From an uncultured Acidimicrobiales bacterium (GTDB lineage: Bacteria > Actinomycetota > Acidimicrobiia > Acidimicrobiales > SZUA-35): a stretch of DNA of 64,000 nucleotides. The notes beneath the pieces were generated by a model. The model ran no database searches. It saw only the letters and a list, made by a program, of their open reading frames with translations, and had not been told where the DNA came from. Each line of letters begins with the position of its first letter. The first letter of the stretch is position 1. The translations under genes and the position numbers were made by a program. The DNA lies in NCBI GenBank assembly GCA_937922785.1, contig CALAJQ010000004.1:1-64000 (forward strand). Reading direction: 5' to 3'. Below are positions 51,543 to 60,133 of this stretch, in pieces.

Positions 51543-52676
51543 TTAGCGAGGTTCACGAGGGAGGCCTAACACTCGCTCACCCAAAGTGTTCCGCTGAATC
51601 TCGTCGGTGCCGCCACCTAGGGACATGCCGCGGCAATTAAGTATGTGGTAGTTCCAGTATTCCAAGTCTTCATCGGCTGGGTCATAGGCAGCCCCCGAAC
51701 CGAACGCAAGCTTGCCTGCCAGGTCTGCAGCAAATCGACCTTGACGAGTGCGCCAAAGCTTTCCGATTGAAGGGCTCAGCTTGCGCTGCCCTAGCCAGCC
51801 CATCAGCTTTTCACCGGTATAGACAACTGCCAGGTCCTGGCGAACCAACGCGTCGTCAAGCCGACCCTTTCGCTCGGCCAGATCCTTCAGGTGATGGAAC
51901 GGCAACGGCTTGCGACCAGTCTTTGTCTTAACCTCGGTTGCATCACCAACCGAGGCAGTACCGGTTTGGACCCGCTCATGGCCAAGTAGAGCAACCGCTG
52001 TTCGCCAACCACCGTTCACTTCGCCCACAACCCAGCTCTTAGGAATCCGGGCGTCAGTCATGAAGACCTCGTTGAACTCGGCAACGCCGGTCATCTGAAC
52101 CAGTGGCCGAACCTCTACCCCTGGTTGTTCCATCGGGAGAATCAGCATCGTGATGCCCTTGTGCTTGGGAGCTTCGGGATCGGTTCGAGCTAACAAAATC
52201 GCCATCTGTGAATGTTGGGCGCCAGAAGTCCAGACCTTCTGGCCGTTTACGATCCACTCATCGCCATCAAGAATTGCAGTGGTCCGCAACGAGGCCAAGT
52301 CGGACCCTGCTTCGGGCTCGGAATAGAGCTGACACCAAACCTCTTCGCCCGATAGCCCAGGCTTCAGGAACCGATCCTTCAACTCGTCAGTGCCATAGTC
52401 TCGAATGGTTGGCATCGCCATTCCAACCCCGATACCAAAGGTCGCTTCCACGCCGGGAACCGACCCGCGACTTTCCTCGGCCCAGATTCGCATCTTGTCT
52501 GGATCGGTCCCGTGGCCACCGTGTCGAGCTTCATAACCAAGTCCAGCAAACCCCGCGTCATACAGCGCCGCTCGCCATCGCTTGGCCCGAATCATTGTCG
52601 GCTCGTCCGACTCGTCTATCTCGACGCCCACCGTGTCTAGAAACTCTCTCACCGAACTACGGAACTCAGTCGACAC
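51543..52676 (-). CDS. acyl-CoA dehydrogenase
   Basis: The 377-residue flavoenzyme removes alpha,beta hydrogens from an acyl-CoA. Features are YSEPEAGSDLASLRTTA and IVNGQKVWTSGAQHSQMAI (FAD and substrate binding) and the C-terminal SLGGGTDEIQRNTLGERVLGL. The motif set fits the actinobacterial FadE-like group. The start is set at the GTG at 52676, which overlaps the enoyl-CoA hydratase stop by 11 bp; the longer in-frame reading to 52805 would lie inside that gene. Chain-length specificity is unknown. Confidence 0.9.
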   Translation of the reverse strand: MSTEFRSSVREFLDTVGVEIDESDEPTMIRAKRWRAALYDAGFAGLGYEARHGGHGTDPDKMRIWAEESRGSVPGVEATFGIGVGMAMPTIRDYGTDELKDRFLKPGLSGEEVWCQLYSEPEAGSDLASLRTTAILDGDEWIVNGQKVWTSGAQHSQMAILLARTDPEAPKHKGITMLILPMEQPGVEVRPLVQMTGVAEFNEVFMTDARIPKSWVVGEVNGGWRTAVALLGHERVQTGTASVGDATEVKTKTGRKPLPFHHLKDLAERKGRLDDALVRQDLAVVYTGEKLMGWLGQRKLSPSIGKLWRTRQGRFAADLAGKLAFGSGAAYDPADEDLEYWNYHILNCRGMSLGGGTDEIQRNTLGERVLGLPREPR

Positions 52677-53394
52677 GTTGTGGCACCCAACCTTTGTTTG
52701 TGGCCGCTTCGCGAGCGGCGGTGAACCACACCCTGGGATCTGCCACGGGTGAATTGGCTCTGATTCCGGCTTTGACCGCTCGTGGGCCGTCTGTTGGATA
52801 ACCACCGAGGTTGGCCGTAATCTCGGTTGCTTTGGTCAGGACATCGCCATCAGACACAACCTCGGCTGCCAGCCCTAACGCCAGTAACTCCGGACCGACT
52901 ATCGGCTCGCCGACGCCAGCCAACTTCATGGCAACCGCTTCAGAGGTTCGGGCTGCGAGCCAAGCAACGTTCATCGGGGCCGCGGCGCCTTGCTTCACCT
53001 CGCCGATTCGAAGCTGTGCTGTCTCGCCTGCAACCAATACATCGCAGGCCAAGGCAAACGCCGCTCCCCCGTTAATGGCATAACGTTCCAAAGCGCCGAC
53101 GATGATTGCCGGGCACTCGAACAGCTCGATGTGAAGGCTGAGAGCGATCTCGCCAGCATCGTCGGGAACACCAGCGGAGTAGACGTCGAGGTCCAATCCG
53201 GAGCAGAAGGTTCCTCCCTCACCCCTTAACAGAATGGCGTTCGAACCGCCTTCTATTAATGCTGCAAGCCCAGTCCGAAGGTTGCTCATCATGTCTGGAG
53301 TTAACGCGTTTTTGCGTTTCGGCCGGTTCATCACCAGCTCTCCCCAACCCTCGTGTTGCACTACATAAGCAGGTGATTCGGCATCCAACGTCAC
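52666..53394 (-). CDS. enoyl-CoA hydratase/isomerase family protein
   Basis: The 242-residue crotonase-fold protein has the oxyanion and CoA motifs NRPKRKNALTPDMM, FCSGLDLDVYSAG and AINGGAAFALACDVLVAGE. In hydratases the catalytic Glu residues follow in the next helix region; here LRIGEVKQGAAAP offers one Glu. It may hydrate or isomerise an enoyl-CoA. The GTG start at 53394 is the best of several weak starts; upstream sequence in frame is not protein-like. It is co-transcribed with the acyl-CoA dehydrogenase. Confidence 0.85.
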   Translation of the reverse strand: MTLDAESPAYVVQHEGWGELVMNRPKRKNALTPDMMSNLRTGLAALIEGGSNAILLRGEGGTFCSGLDLDVYSAGVPDDAGEIALSLHIELFECPAIIVGALERYAINGGAAFALACDVLVAGETAQLRIGEVKQGAAAPMNVAWLAARTSEAVAMKLAGVGEPIVGPELLALGLAAEVVSDGDVLTKATEITANLGGYPTDGPRAVKAGIRANSPVADPRVWFTAAREAATNKGWVPQRVD

Positions 53395-53458
53395 GGTCTG
53401 GACAATACATAGCCTCGCCAGTTCGGTACAACTGCAAAACCAGTGGCATGATCTAACC

Positions 53459-54727
53459 ATGCCAGCCAGCCCATTAAACACAGACAGTTTCGGCGGTGAG
53501 CTGTTTCAGCTCGCAATGTCGCCACAAGCCCAGCCTCTTCTTGACAAGGTCAAAACCTTCATCGCAGAAGAAGTAACCCCGATGGCGGTGAAGTTCCACG
53601 AAGACGACGTCAACATGGTCGACGAGTGGACCTACACCGATCGGCAGCTCGAGCTGCTTGAAGGGGTGAAAGACAAAGCCAAGGCCAACGGCCTGTGGAA
53701 CTTCTTCCTCCCCGATTCAGATGTAGGCGGCCTGACCAACTTGGACTATGCGTACATCGCAACCGAGCTTGGCAAGGAACGCCTTGCTTCTGAGTGCCTC
53801 AACTGTGCCGCTCCGGACACCGGCAACATGGAAGTTCTGGAGCGCGTTGGAACTCCTGAGCAAAAGGCCCAGTGGCTAGAACCGCTGTTAAACGGCGAGA
53901 TCCGTTCGGCCTTTTGCATGACCGAGCCAGACGTCGCCTCCTCAGACGCTAAGAACGTGCGTTGTGAAGCGATTTTGGATGGTGAAGAATATGTGATCAA
54001 CGGCCAGAAGTACTACGCATCAGGCGCCGGCGACCCTCGCTGCAAGATCCTGATCGTAATGGTCCGCACCAACCCAGACGCTGCACCTCACAAGCAACAG
54101 TCACAGATCCTGGTTCCGATGGACACCCCTGGTGTTGAAGTTCTTGGTGCCATGCATGTGTTTGGTGAATCCGACGCACCGCACGGCCACATGCACCTCA
54201 AGTTCACCGACGTCCGAGTGCCCGCAACCAACTTGTTGCTAGGCGAAGGCCGCGGCTTTGAGATTTCTCAGCTTCGTCTTGGTCCAGGACGAATCCATCA
54301 CTGCATGAGATCAATTGGTGCAGCCGAGAAAGCACTAGAGATGATGGTTACCCGTGGCCTCAGTCGGGAAGCATTTGGCAAGCCGCTGGTGGCTCTTGGT
54401 GGCAACACCGAAATCATCGCCCGAGCCCGGATCGAGATCGAAGCCATGCGCCTGATGGTCCTCAAGGCAGCCAAAGCCATGGACCTCATGGGTAACGCCG
54501 AAGCCCGAGTCTGGGTGAGTGCCGTTAAGGCCATGGTGCCTGAGCGTGTCTGTCAGATCATTGACCAGGCCATTCAGATGCACGGCGCCACCGGCATTTC
54601 ACAATGGACTCCGCTGGCCCGTATGTATGCCCAACAGCGCACACTAAGAGTTGCTGATGGACCCGACGAAGTGCATCACATGGTTGTAGGACGGGCCGAA
54701 ATCGCCCGGTACCGCCCAACCAGCTAA
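53459..54727 (+). CDS. acyl-CoA dehydrogenase family protein (ACAD10/11-like)
   Basis: The 422-residue enzyme has MTEPDVASSDAKNVRCEA, INGQKYYASGAGDPRCKI, LGPGRIHHCMRSIGAAEKAL and the C-terminal LRVADGPDEVHHMVVGRAEI. These place it in the ACAD10/11-like branch that handles long or branched acyl-CoA, by family resemblance. It diverges from the enoyl-CoA hydratase/dehydrogenase pair with 64 bp between, so one promoter region probably serves the local beta-oxidation genes. ATG start. Confidence 0.92.
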   Translation: MPASPLNTDSFGGELFQLAMSPQAQPLLDKVKTFIAEEVTPMAVKFHEDDVNMVDEWTYTDRQLELLEGVKDKAKANGLWNFFLPDSDVGGLTNLDYAYIATELGKERLASECLNCAAPDTGNMEVLERVGTPEQKAQWLEPLLNGEIRSAFCMTEPDVASSDAKNVRCEAILDGEEYVINGQKYYASGAGDPRCKILIVMVRTNPDAAPHKQQSQILVPMDTPGVEVLGAMHVFGESDAPHGHMHLKFTDVRVPATNLLLGEGRGFEISQLRLGPGRIHHCMRSIGAAEKALEMMVTRGLSREAFGKPLVALGGNTEIIARARIEIEAMRLMVLKAAKAMDLMGNAEARVWVSAVKAMVPERVCQIIDQAIQMHGATGISQWTPLARMYAQQRTLRVADGPDEVHHMVVGRAEIARYRPTS

Positions 54728-54740
54728 ATACTCCCGGTTC

Positions 54741-54833
54741 TGGCCGCATAGGTCGTCGGTTTCGACGAGTTATGCGGCCAAAATCGTATATGGCGACGTT
54801 TCAAGGGCTGCGACGTTTTGGCCCCTAGGGCCG
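54741..54833. terminator. long palindrome plus second hairpin between convergent genes
   Basis: TGGCCGCATA (54741-54750) and TATGCGGCCA (54771-54780) are perfect inverted arms; TCGTCG (54753-54758) and CGACGA (54763-54768) pair inside with loop GTTT. A second hairpin GGCCC-CTA-GGGCC lies at 54821-54833, flanked by T and A runs. GCGACGTTT is repeated directly between them. A bidirectional terminator is the simplest reading. Confidence 0.55.
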
Positions 54834-54862
54834 AAACTCGGTTAGTGAGCGAAGCGAACGGC

Positions 54863-55780
54863 CTATACGCCGCGGCCGCGTTTGTTTAGTTCGGCCAAGA
54901 TCTTGTTGGCGCTTAGGATGCCGGTTGAGGCAACTATGGCCAGATAGGCCCGAGGCTGCTTGAAGTCCAGCTTGATTGTTTCAATTGCAGTCTTAACTGC
55001 TTCGCCCTTTTTACCTTGCCCAGCTTGAGCAAACGCTAGCTGACCAAGTAGGCGGGCTTTACCTTTAGGCACAGCATCAAACTCGGGCCACTCGGCCATC
55101 AGATGCTTGATTGCGTTTTCGATCATCTCGAACTTGCCGGTGTAGTAGCTGGTGCCACCCCACAAAATCTTGACGAGAGGTTCGTTGATGGAAGCGATCG
55201 GCGACTCTTTTGAGGCTCGCAGAAGCCACTCATAGTCTTCGTAGTACCCGCCTGGAAGGTCTTGATCGACCGGGCCGATCTTGGCGTCGAGTGTGCGCCG
55301 AAAAACCACGGTGGAAGGATGTGCTTCCATGATTCGGTCTAGCAAGAAATCGTCGAACGTTAAACGCTCAGACTCAAGCGTCCGAATCACCGTGTTGTCG
55401 TCGTAGATGATTTCCAGACCACAAACTGCGGTGTGAATATCGGGATTGGCCTCAAGCACTTCGATCTGCGGAGTCAGCTTGTTAGGCAGCCACTCATCAT
55501 CGTCGTCACAGAAGGCCACGTAGGTGCCTGATGCCGAAGCTATGCCAGTGTTACGTCCCCCCGCCAGGCCAGGCTTGCGTACATTCGACATGACCCGAAC
55601 GCTCCGATTGGGAGACGTCAATTCGATAGATGTGTCAGGTTCGGTCTTATCGAAAACTACAAGAACGTCGATTCGGCCCTGATATTCCTGAGCAACAATT
55701 GCATCAACAGCTCGACGCATCATCTGTGGTCGGTTGTGAGTGCAGACGATCGCAGTTACATCTGGCCAAGCTGTGTTCAT
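54863..55780 (-). CDS. family 2 glycosyltransferase
   Basis: The 305-residue inverting GT-A enzyme begins VTAIVCTHNRPQMMRRAVDA and has a nucleotide-sugar binding AFCDDDDEWLPNKLTPQ with the DxD metal site. GGYYEDYEWLLRAS is the expected acceptor/base region. Substrate is unknown; the neighbouring WecG-like gene points to surface polysaccharide synthesis. The start is the ATG at 55780, overlapping the stop of the upstream gene by 4 bp (ATGA); a longer reading to 55909 is inside that gene. Confidence 0.88.
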   Translation of the reverse strand: MNTAWPDVTAIVCTHNRPQMMRRAVDAIVAQEYQGRIDVLVVFDKTEPDTSIELTSPNRSVRVMSNVRKPGLAGGRNTGIASASGTYVAFCDDDDEWLPNKLTPQIEVLEANPDIHTAVCGLEIIYDDNTVIRTLESERLTFDDFLLDRIMEAHPSTVVFRRTLDAKIGPVDQDLPGGYYEDYEWLLRASKESPIASINEPLVKILWGGTSYYTGKFEMIENAIKHLMAEWPEFDAVPKGKARLLGQLAFAQAGQGKKGEAVKTAIETIKLDFKQPRAYLAIVASTGILSANKILAELNKRGRGV

Positions 55781-56589
55781 GGTCGATTCCTGTAGGCGCT
55801 GAGAGCCAGAATAGCGGTGCTCACCACACCCTTGGCATATCTGGAAGCCAGACGCGTTGGAGATTGCCCCACCCGCCAGATCCATTCCATTCCAACTTTT
55901 TGAGCCCACTGAGGTGCTCGCTTTTCGTCTCCGACAACGTGGCCGAAGAATCCACCAGCGGCCATGATCAGCGCAGGCGGCAGTTCACCAAAGAACTGTT
56001 CAGCCCAAAGAGCCTCCCTTGGCATGCCGAGGCCAACAAAGACAATGTCAGGGTTCACAGCGCCAACCTCGGCCAAAACAACGGACCATCCGGCATCGTC
56101 GTGGAAGCCGTCGGTGACATAGACCGATTCACAGTCATGAAGTGCGGCCAGCTTGTCACCAGCACGTTGAGCTAGCCCTTCCGGGCCACCAAGATATGCA
56201 ACCCTGGCCGGCCGACCGAGGTTGTCAGCCACCCCTTGAACCACCTCATGGCCAATGTCAGTTAGGCCCGCTCGCTCAATTGCTTCGGCGCCAGCGGCCT
56301 TTGCCACAAGCACGGTTGCCATACCATCGGCATAGGTCATCGCCGAGCGATTCATCGCCGCAACAAAGTCAGTGTTGGAACGCTCGTTGAGCGCCCCAAC
56401 GTGAAGGTGAAACATGAGACCAGGACCAGTCTGGACAGGCCAATTCACCATTGTCTCAATCAACGCCTGCTGACTAATCGCAGCAACTTTGAAGGGACCG
56501 ACTTCAACTGTTTCTGGATTTGGCATTGGCTCGCTTTTGGTAATCGGTGCACTGAGGGCGGACTCTGGCATCGCATTAGGGTAACTCAT
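55777..56589 (-). CDS. WecG/TagA/CpsF-family glycosyltransferase
   Basis: The 270-residue GT26 enzyme transfers a sugar (ManNAc or ManNAcA in characterised members) to a lipid-linked intermediate. Features are SAMTYADGMATVLVAKAAG, RVAYLGGPEGLAQRAG and DIVFVGLGMPREALWAEQFF, followed by AAGGFFGHVVGDEKRAPQW. The N-terminal 35 or so residues are variable and an internal start is possible. It overlaps the GT2 gene and both probably act in cell-surface glycan synthesis, like the O-antigen-ligase-type gene 5 kb to the right. Confidence 0.9.
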   Translation of the reverse strand: MSYPNAMPESALSAPITKSEPMPNPETVEVGPFKVAAISQQALIETMVNWPVQTGPGLMFHLHVGALNERSNTDFVAAMNRSAMTYADGMATVLVAKAAGAEAIERAGLTDIGHEVVQGVADNLGRPARVAYLGGPEGLAQRAGDKLAALHDCESVYVTDGFHDDAGWSVVLAEVGAVNPDIVFVGLGMPREALWAEQFFGELPPALIMAAGGFFGHVVGDEKRAPQWAQKVGMEWIWRVGQSPTRLASRYAKGVVSTAILALSAYRNRP

Positions 56590-56624
56590 AGGATGCGCAC
56601 AAAGTGGGGTACGAAAGGACCGTA

Positions 56625-57605
56625 GTGATTAGTGAAACTCCCCTATCCGTGCTGGTGCAGCGCCATCCAAATGTAGAAAGCGCTCACCATGTGGACATCG
56701 TCATTGCGCAAAAGTCAAACATCGTTTCGGCCTGGGGGGACCCCGATCGCAAGATTATGTCCCGCTCGGCCATCAAACCGATTCAAGCTTTGCCGCTGAT
56801 TCGCTCTGGTGCTCGGTCCGCATTTGAACTCGAACCCCATCACGTGGCCTTGGCATGTGCCTCCCATAGCGGTGAACCAAAGCACTTGGAAGAAGTAGAG
56901 CTCTGGCTTTCCAAAATCGGAGGGTCTACCGATTGGCTTGAATGCGGAGCCACGAGTCCGATCAGTCAATCTGAGGCGATCGCCCTTGGCCCCGACTATG
57001 AGCGCATCCACAATTGCTGCTCGGGTAAACACACCGGGTTCTTGTCAATTGCGGCTCACCTTGACGTTGATCCAGCCGGCTACATCAGCGCTGACCACCC
57101 GATACAACAAATGATCACTAATGCTGTCGAGGTGTTCACTGGCTACTCACTAGAGAACGTGAAACCCGGCATCGATGGATGCGGTATTCCCACGCACCCC
57201 ATTCCGCTCCAAAACGTCGCCATGGCGATGGCCCGACTGGTTGACCCATCTGAGATAGACCCAAGCTGGCACGACGCCTGCACTCAAGTAGTGGAAGCAC
57301 TGGATGCTCACCCGTGGTGGGAATCGGGAACCGGGCGGCACGAAATGAAACTTCATGCCGACAAGACCGAACCCTTGGTCTGCAAGACCGGAGCCGAAGG
57401 CGTGTTCACTGCTGCGCTCCCCCAGAGGGGAATTGGTATTGCCTGCAAAGCTCGAGACGGAGCGATGCGGGCCTCCGATGCTGCGATTACGTGGGCGTTG
57501 GCTCACCTGGGCGCAATCGAGCCGGACGCCTCGAAGCTCACCATCACCAACGCGGAAGGAAATGCCGTTGGTGATGTGAGCGTCGAAACTCCGGCGGATA
57601 TCTAG
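56625..57605 (+). CDS. asparaginase, Rhizobium etli type
   Basis: The enzyme hydrolyses asparagine to aspartate and ammonia. This 326-residue member of the serine-hydrolase-like (AnsA, PF06089) family has IMSRSAIKPIQALPLI with the Ser-Arg-Ser-x-x-Lys set, HNCCSGKHTGFLS and LVCKTGAEGVFTAALP. It is unrelated to E. coli asparaginases. The GTG at 56625 is chosen because AAAGGA precedes it by 5 bases; an upstream GTG at 56604 would add seven residues. A 38-bp tandem duplication follows. Confidence 0.9.
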   Translation: MISETPLSVLVQRHPNVESAHHVDIVIAQKSNIVSAWGDPDRKIMSRSAIKPIQALPLIRSGARSAFELEPHHVALACASHSGEPKHLEEVELWLSKIGGSTDWLECGATSPISQSEAIALGPDYERIHNCCSGKHTGFLSIAAHLDVDPAGYISADHPIQQMITNAVEVFTGYSLENVKPGIDGCGIPTHPIPLQNVAMAMARLVDPSEIDPSWHDACTQVVEALDAHPWWESGTGRHEMKLHADKTEPLVCKTGAEGVFTAALPQRGIGIACKARDGAMRASDAAITWALAHLGAIEPDASKLTITNAEGNAVGDVSVETPADI

Positions 57606-57615
57606 AAGTCAGGTT

Positions 57616-57687
57616 TCTAGCTAGCGCTGTGATTGCTAGCTCGGGCTGTGCTGTCTAGCTAGCGCTGTGCTTGCTAGCTCGGGCTGA
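57616..57687. repeat. 38-bp tandem duplication covering the end of the sensor gene
   Basis: Sequence starting TCTAGCTAGCGCTGTG at 57616 recurs at 57654. The right copy contains the last codons and stop (57674-57676) of the leftward beta-propeller-like gene. CTAGCTAG and GCTAGC palindromes are embedded, so stems are possible. Confidence 0.9.
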
Positions 57688-59497
57688 GGAAGATCTGCCG
57701 GACTCGGTACGCATCATCGTCGGCTGATCCAATTGTCAGCACAATCTCGTTCGAGCCAACCAAAGCGCCGTTGCCCCAAACCATCTGCCCCTCGGACTCT
57801 AGCGGGAGGTCGATTCGTGACCAGGTCTGACCATCTGCGGAGAAGAAGACGTCAAGACTGCGGTTGGACTCGTCGTATAGCTCGGCCTCGTCATGGACCT
57901 CTGTGTCGAACTCTTCATTCTCTTCCTGCTGAATCTCGTCCTCCGCCAAACCATCAATCGCCGGTGCGCTATCAGGAACTGTTGTTACAACCGGGTCATC
58001 AAACTCTTCGCCTTCGTACAGCCGGTAGTCAGGCTCGGTGTTGCGGAAAGCAATGAAGCCCAAGTCTCCGGCATAAACGTTGCTGTAGGTGACGTAGCCT
58101 TCCGGGGCATCAGAAGGCACCGGACCTAGGGCTTCCCAGCTGTTGCCGTTGTCGCTGCTGACATAGGTTTTGCCGCTTTCGTCACAAACCTGACCAAGAA
58201 ACAGATCACCTGGTGATCCAGTTATGTTGCAAACACCTGCGGGCACAGAAACTTCATTCCATGTCTTGCCGTCAGTCGAAGCGATCCACGTGGGCATGTA
58301 GGCCTCTTCAAGACCGTCGTGCAAGGGTTCTTCGGCATAGCCATATTCGGACTCGGGGTAATCTGGGTATACCTGGGTCATGAAGCCTGAGCGGGTTGAG
58401 AGCACGTAGTTTGAGAAGTTGCCCTCTGGCAGAGCGACTGGCTCAAAGTTTGTTCCGTCAGATGCAAAGAAGGCAGATGAGTCTCCTTGCTGGGAGAAAG
58501 GTTCTATTCCAAGTTCATCCCAGGTGAAACTCTCAAGTACCTCTGGACGGGGCAGTTCTTCCATCTCAGCCCAGCAATCTTCCATCTCTGCAAAGTCTTC
58601 ATCTGTGGGCTCTTCTACGCCCTCCAGAATCCGATCACAGATTTGTGCCCGTGCGTCGCTTGCTTCTTGATAATCGGACCAATCGCGAACCTCCACTCCA
58701 GTCTCTACTTGGAGAATCTCGAAGTTGCCCTTCTCGTAGGAGTATTGGGGAAGGAGTTTGGCGAAGTTTGCCCAATAGCCACTTTGCACGGTGATCAACA
58801 CGCCAGAACTGTTGACTGACACCCTTGAGTCCCGCCAAACGTCTACAACTTCCGGGTTCGGCACCGCAGGCATTTCAACGCTCTGGGAAGTCCAACTCTT
58901 GCCGTAGTCAGTGGAGGACTGAAGGACAAGGTCGTTGCCATCGTTCACTGAGCGTGGGCTAGTAGTGACTGTGTAGAGGACGCCATCGAAATAGGCTGTG
59001 GAGACTGGAGCGTAGTTACTCTGATCGATCTTGTTGGTCTCGATAACGCCGTCCTTGTCCGAAACCAGCACAACCATTGGTGGACCATCCTCGGGGTAGT
59101 CCTCCCACTCAAGTCCGGGCTGGGTAGTGATCTGAATTAGCTGCCCGTCATCGGTGAGAAACGCTCCGAAACCAGTTCCACCGTCAAAGACTTCGGACTC
59201 GAAGTCTGCAACCGCAACCTCGCCCGCGCCGTTGCCACTTGTGACCTCGGCCGACTCGTCTTCAAGCTCTTCGGTTGCAATGAAGTCTTCAGTGCCGTTG
59301 TCGGAGAATTGCGTGAATGCGAGCGCACCCAAGCAAGCAACCACGACCATCGCAGCAAGTCCTCGACCTAGCCCAGTCTGGCGTTGCCGATCAGCAGCGC
59401 GAGCCGCAGCTGCGGATGGCCCAGCGCCTTCTATCTCGATTGCGTCGGACTGTTCAGCCAGTCCGTCTCGTAGACGGTTTTCGAATTCGTTGTTCAT
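57674..59497 (-). CDS. membrane protein with cytoplasmic N-terminus and large outer domain, downstream of ECF sigma
   Basis: The 607-residue protein has about 40 cytoplasmic residues (MNNEFENRLRDGLAEQSDAI), one membrane helix (GRGLAAMVVVACLGALAFTQF) and a large acidic outer domain of about 550 residues. The outer part repeats short patterns such as SSTDYGKSWTSQS, ASTDGKTWNEVSV and SSDNGNSWEAL, the Asp-box signature of sialidase/BNR-type beta-propellers. The gene follows an ECF sigma gene with 28 bp between, so the N-terminus may act as an anti-sigma element and the propeller as a sensor or sugar-binding part. ATG at 59497 follows AAGG. Confidence 0.75.
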   Translation of the reverse strand: MNNEFENRLRDGLAEQSDAIEIEGAGPSAAAARAADRQRQTGLGRGLAAMVVVACLGALAFTQFSDNGTEDFIATEELEDESAEVTSGNGAGEVAVADFESEVFDGGTGFGAFLTDDGQLIQITTQPGLEWEDYPEDGPPMVVLVSDKDGVIETNKIDQSNYAPVSTAYFDGVLYTVTTSPRSVNDGNDLVLQSSTDYGKSWTSQSVEMPAVPNPEVVDVWRDSRVSVNSSGVLITVQSGYWANFAKLLPQYSYEKGNFEILQVETGVEVRDWSDYQEASDARAQICDRILEGVEEPTDEDFAEMEDCWAEMEELPRPEVLESFTWDELGIEPFSQQGDSSAFFASDGTNFEPVALPEGNFSNYVLSTRSGFMTQVYPDYPESEYGYAEEPLHDGLEEAYMPTWIASTDGKTWNEVSVPAGVCNITGSPGDLFLGQVCDESGKTYVSSDNGNSWEALGPVPSDAPEGYVTYSNVYAGDLGFIAFRNTEPDYRLYEGEEFDDPVVTTVPDSAPAIDGLAEDEIQQEENEEFDTEVHDEAELYDESNRSLDVFFSADGQTWSRIDLPLESEGQMVWGNGALVGSNEIVLTIGSADDDAYRVRQIFLSPS

Positions 59498-59525
59498 TGC
59501 CTTGTTACCTTCTGATGGTTTTTCG

Positions 59526-60056
59526 CTAGGACGCATCGAGATGCTGCTCAAGTTCCTTGAGAGCGCGATGCAGACGGCTCTTAACCGTCCCTGGTTTGAT
59601 GTTGAGTGCAAGTGCGGTGTCATCGACCGACCAGTCGAGCAGATAGCGACACACCACAACCGACCGCATGTTGATGTCCAGTGCGCCAATAGCTTCAGCT
59701 AGTGCGAGGTCTTCCACCACCGACAGCTCTTCAGCCAGTGGCACCTCGACCTTTGGCCGTCGTGCTAATCGGCGCAAGGTAGAGCGGCTCCAATTCAGCG
59801 CGACCTTGTAAACCCAGCCGGCAGGATTTGCGTAGCGAGCAACTGCACCCCAACGGGCATAGGCACGAGCCATTGCCTCATCGGTGGCTTCAGCCGCGAG
59901 GTCTCGATTTCCAAGGGTCAACGCCAATGCGTTGGCTATCGACCGGTGGTTCTGGGCATAGAAAGAATCGAAGCTCAGACCGGTTTCGTCGATTATCTCT
60001 ATCTGACGCTCAGCCAAGACAACTGACTCGGCCGGGTTGGTGGTTAAGACGTGCAT
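59526..60056 (-). CDS. ECF sigma factor, SigE-like
   Basis: The 176-residue protein has region 2 (LTLGNRDLAAEATDEAMARAYARW) and region 4 (NMRSVVVCRYLLDWSVDDTALALNIKPGTVKSRLHRAL), typical of the SigE family of actinobacteria. It would direct RNA polymerase to a small regulon, perhaps including the downstream membrane protein gene. ATG start. A 6-bp-arm inverted repeat (GTTCAA-N6-TTGAAC) lies 32-49 bp upstream. Confidence 0.9.
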   Translation of the reverse strand: MHVLTTNPAESVVLAERQIEIIDETGLSFDSFYAQNHRSIANALALTLGNRDLAAEATDEAMARAYARWGAVARYANPAGWVYKVALNWSRSTLRRLARRPKVEVPLAEELSVVEDLALAEAIGALDINMRSVVVCRYLLDWSVDDTALALNIKPGTVKSRLHRALKELEQHLDAS

Positions 60057-60087
60057 TACTTACATAGAGGTTTGAGGAGCCCATTTG

Positions 60088-60105
60088 GTTCAAAATTTCT
60101 TGAAC
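60088..60105. promoter_or_regulatory. inverted repeat GTTCAA-N6-TTGAAC upstream of ECF sigma gene
   Basis: Perfect 6-bp arms (60088-60093 and 60100-60105) sit in the expected promoter zone of the sigma gene. It could be an operator or part of an autoregulated promoter. Chance occurrence cannot be excluded. Confidence 0.35.
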
Positions 60106-60133
60106 AAATTTCAGTAGCACCCGAGTGGTCGCC

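Noticed and set aside
52677-52805. N-terminal extension of the 51543-52676 acyl-CoA dehydrogenase
   Set aside because: It lies inside the enoyl-CoA hydratase gene; a GTG at 52676 gives the family-typical start.
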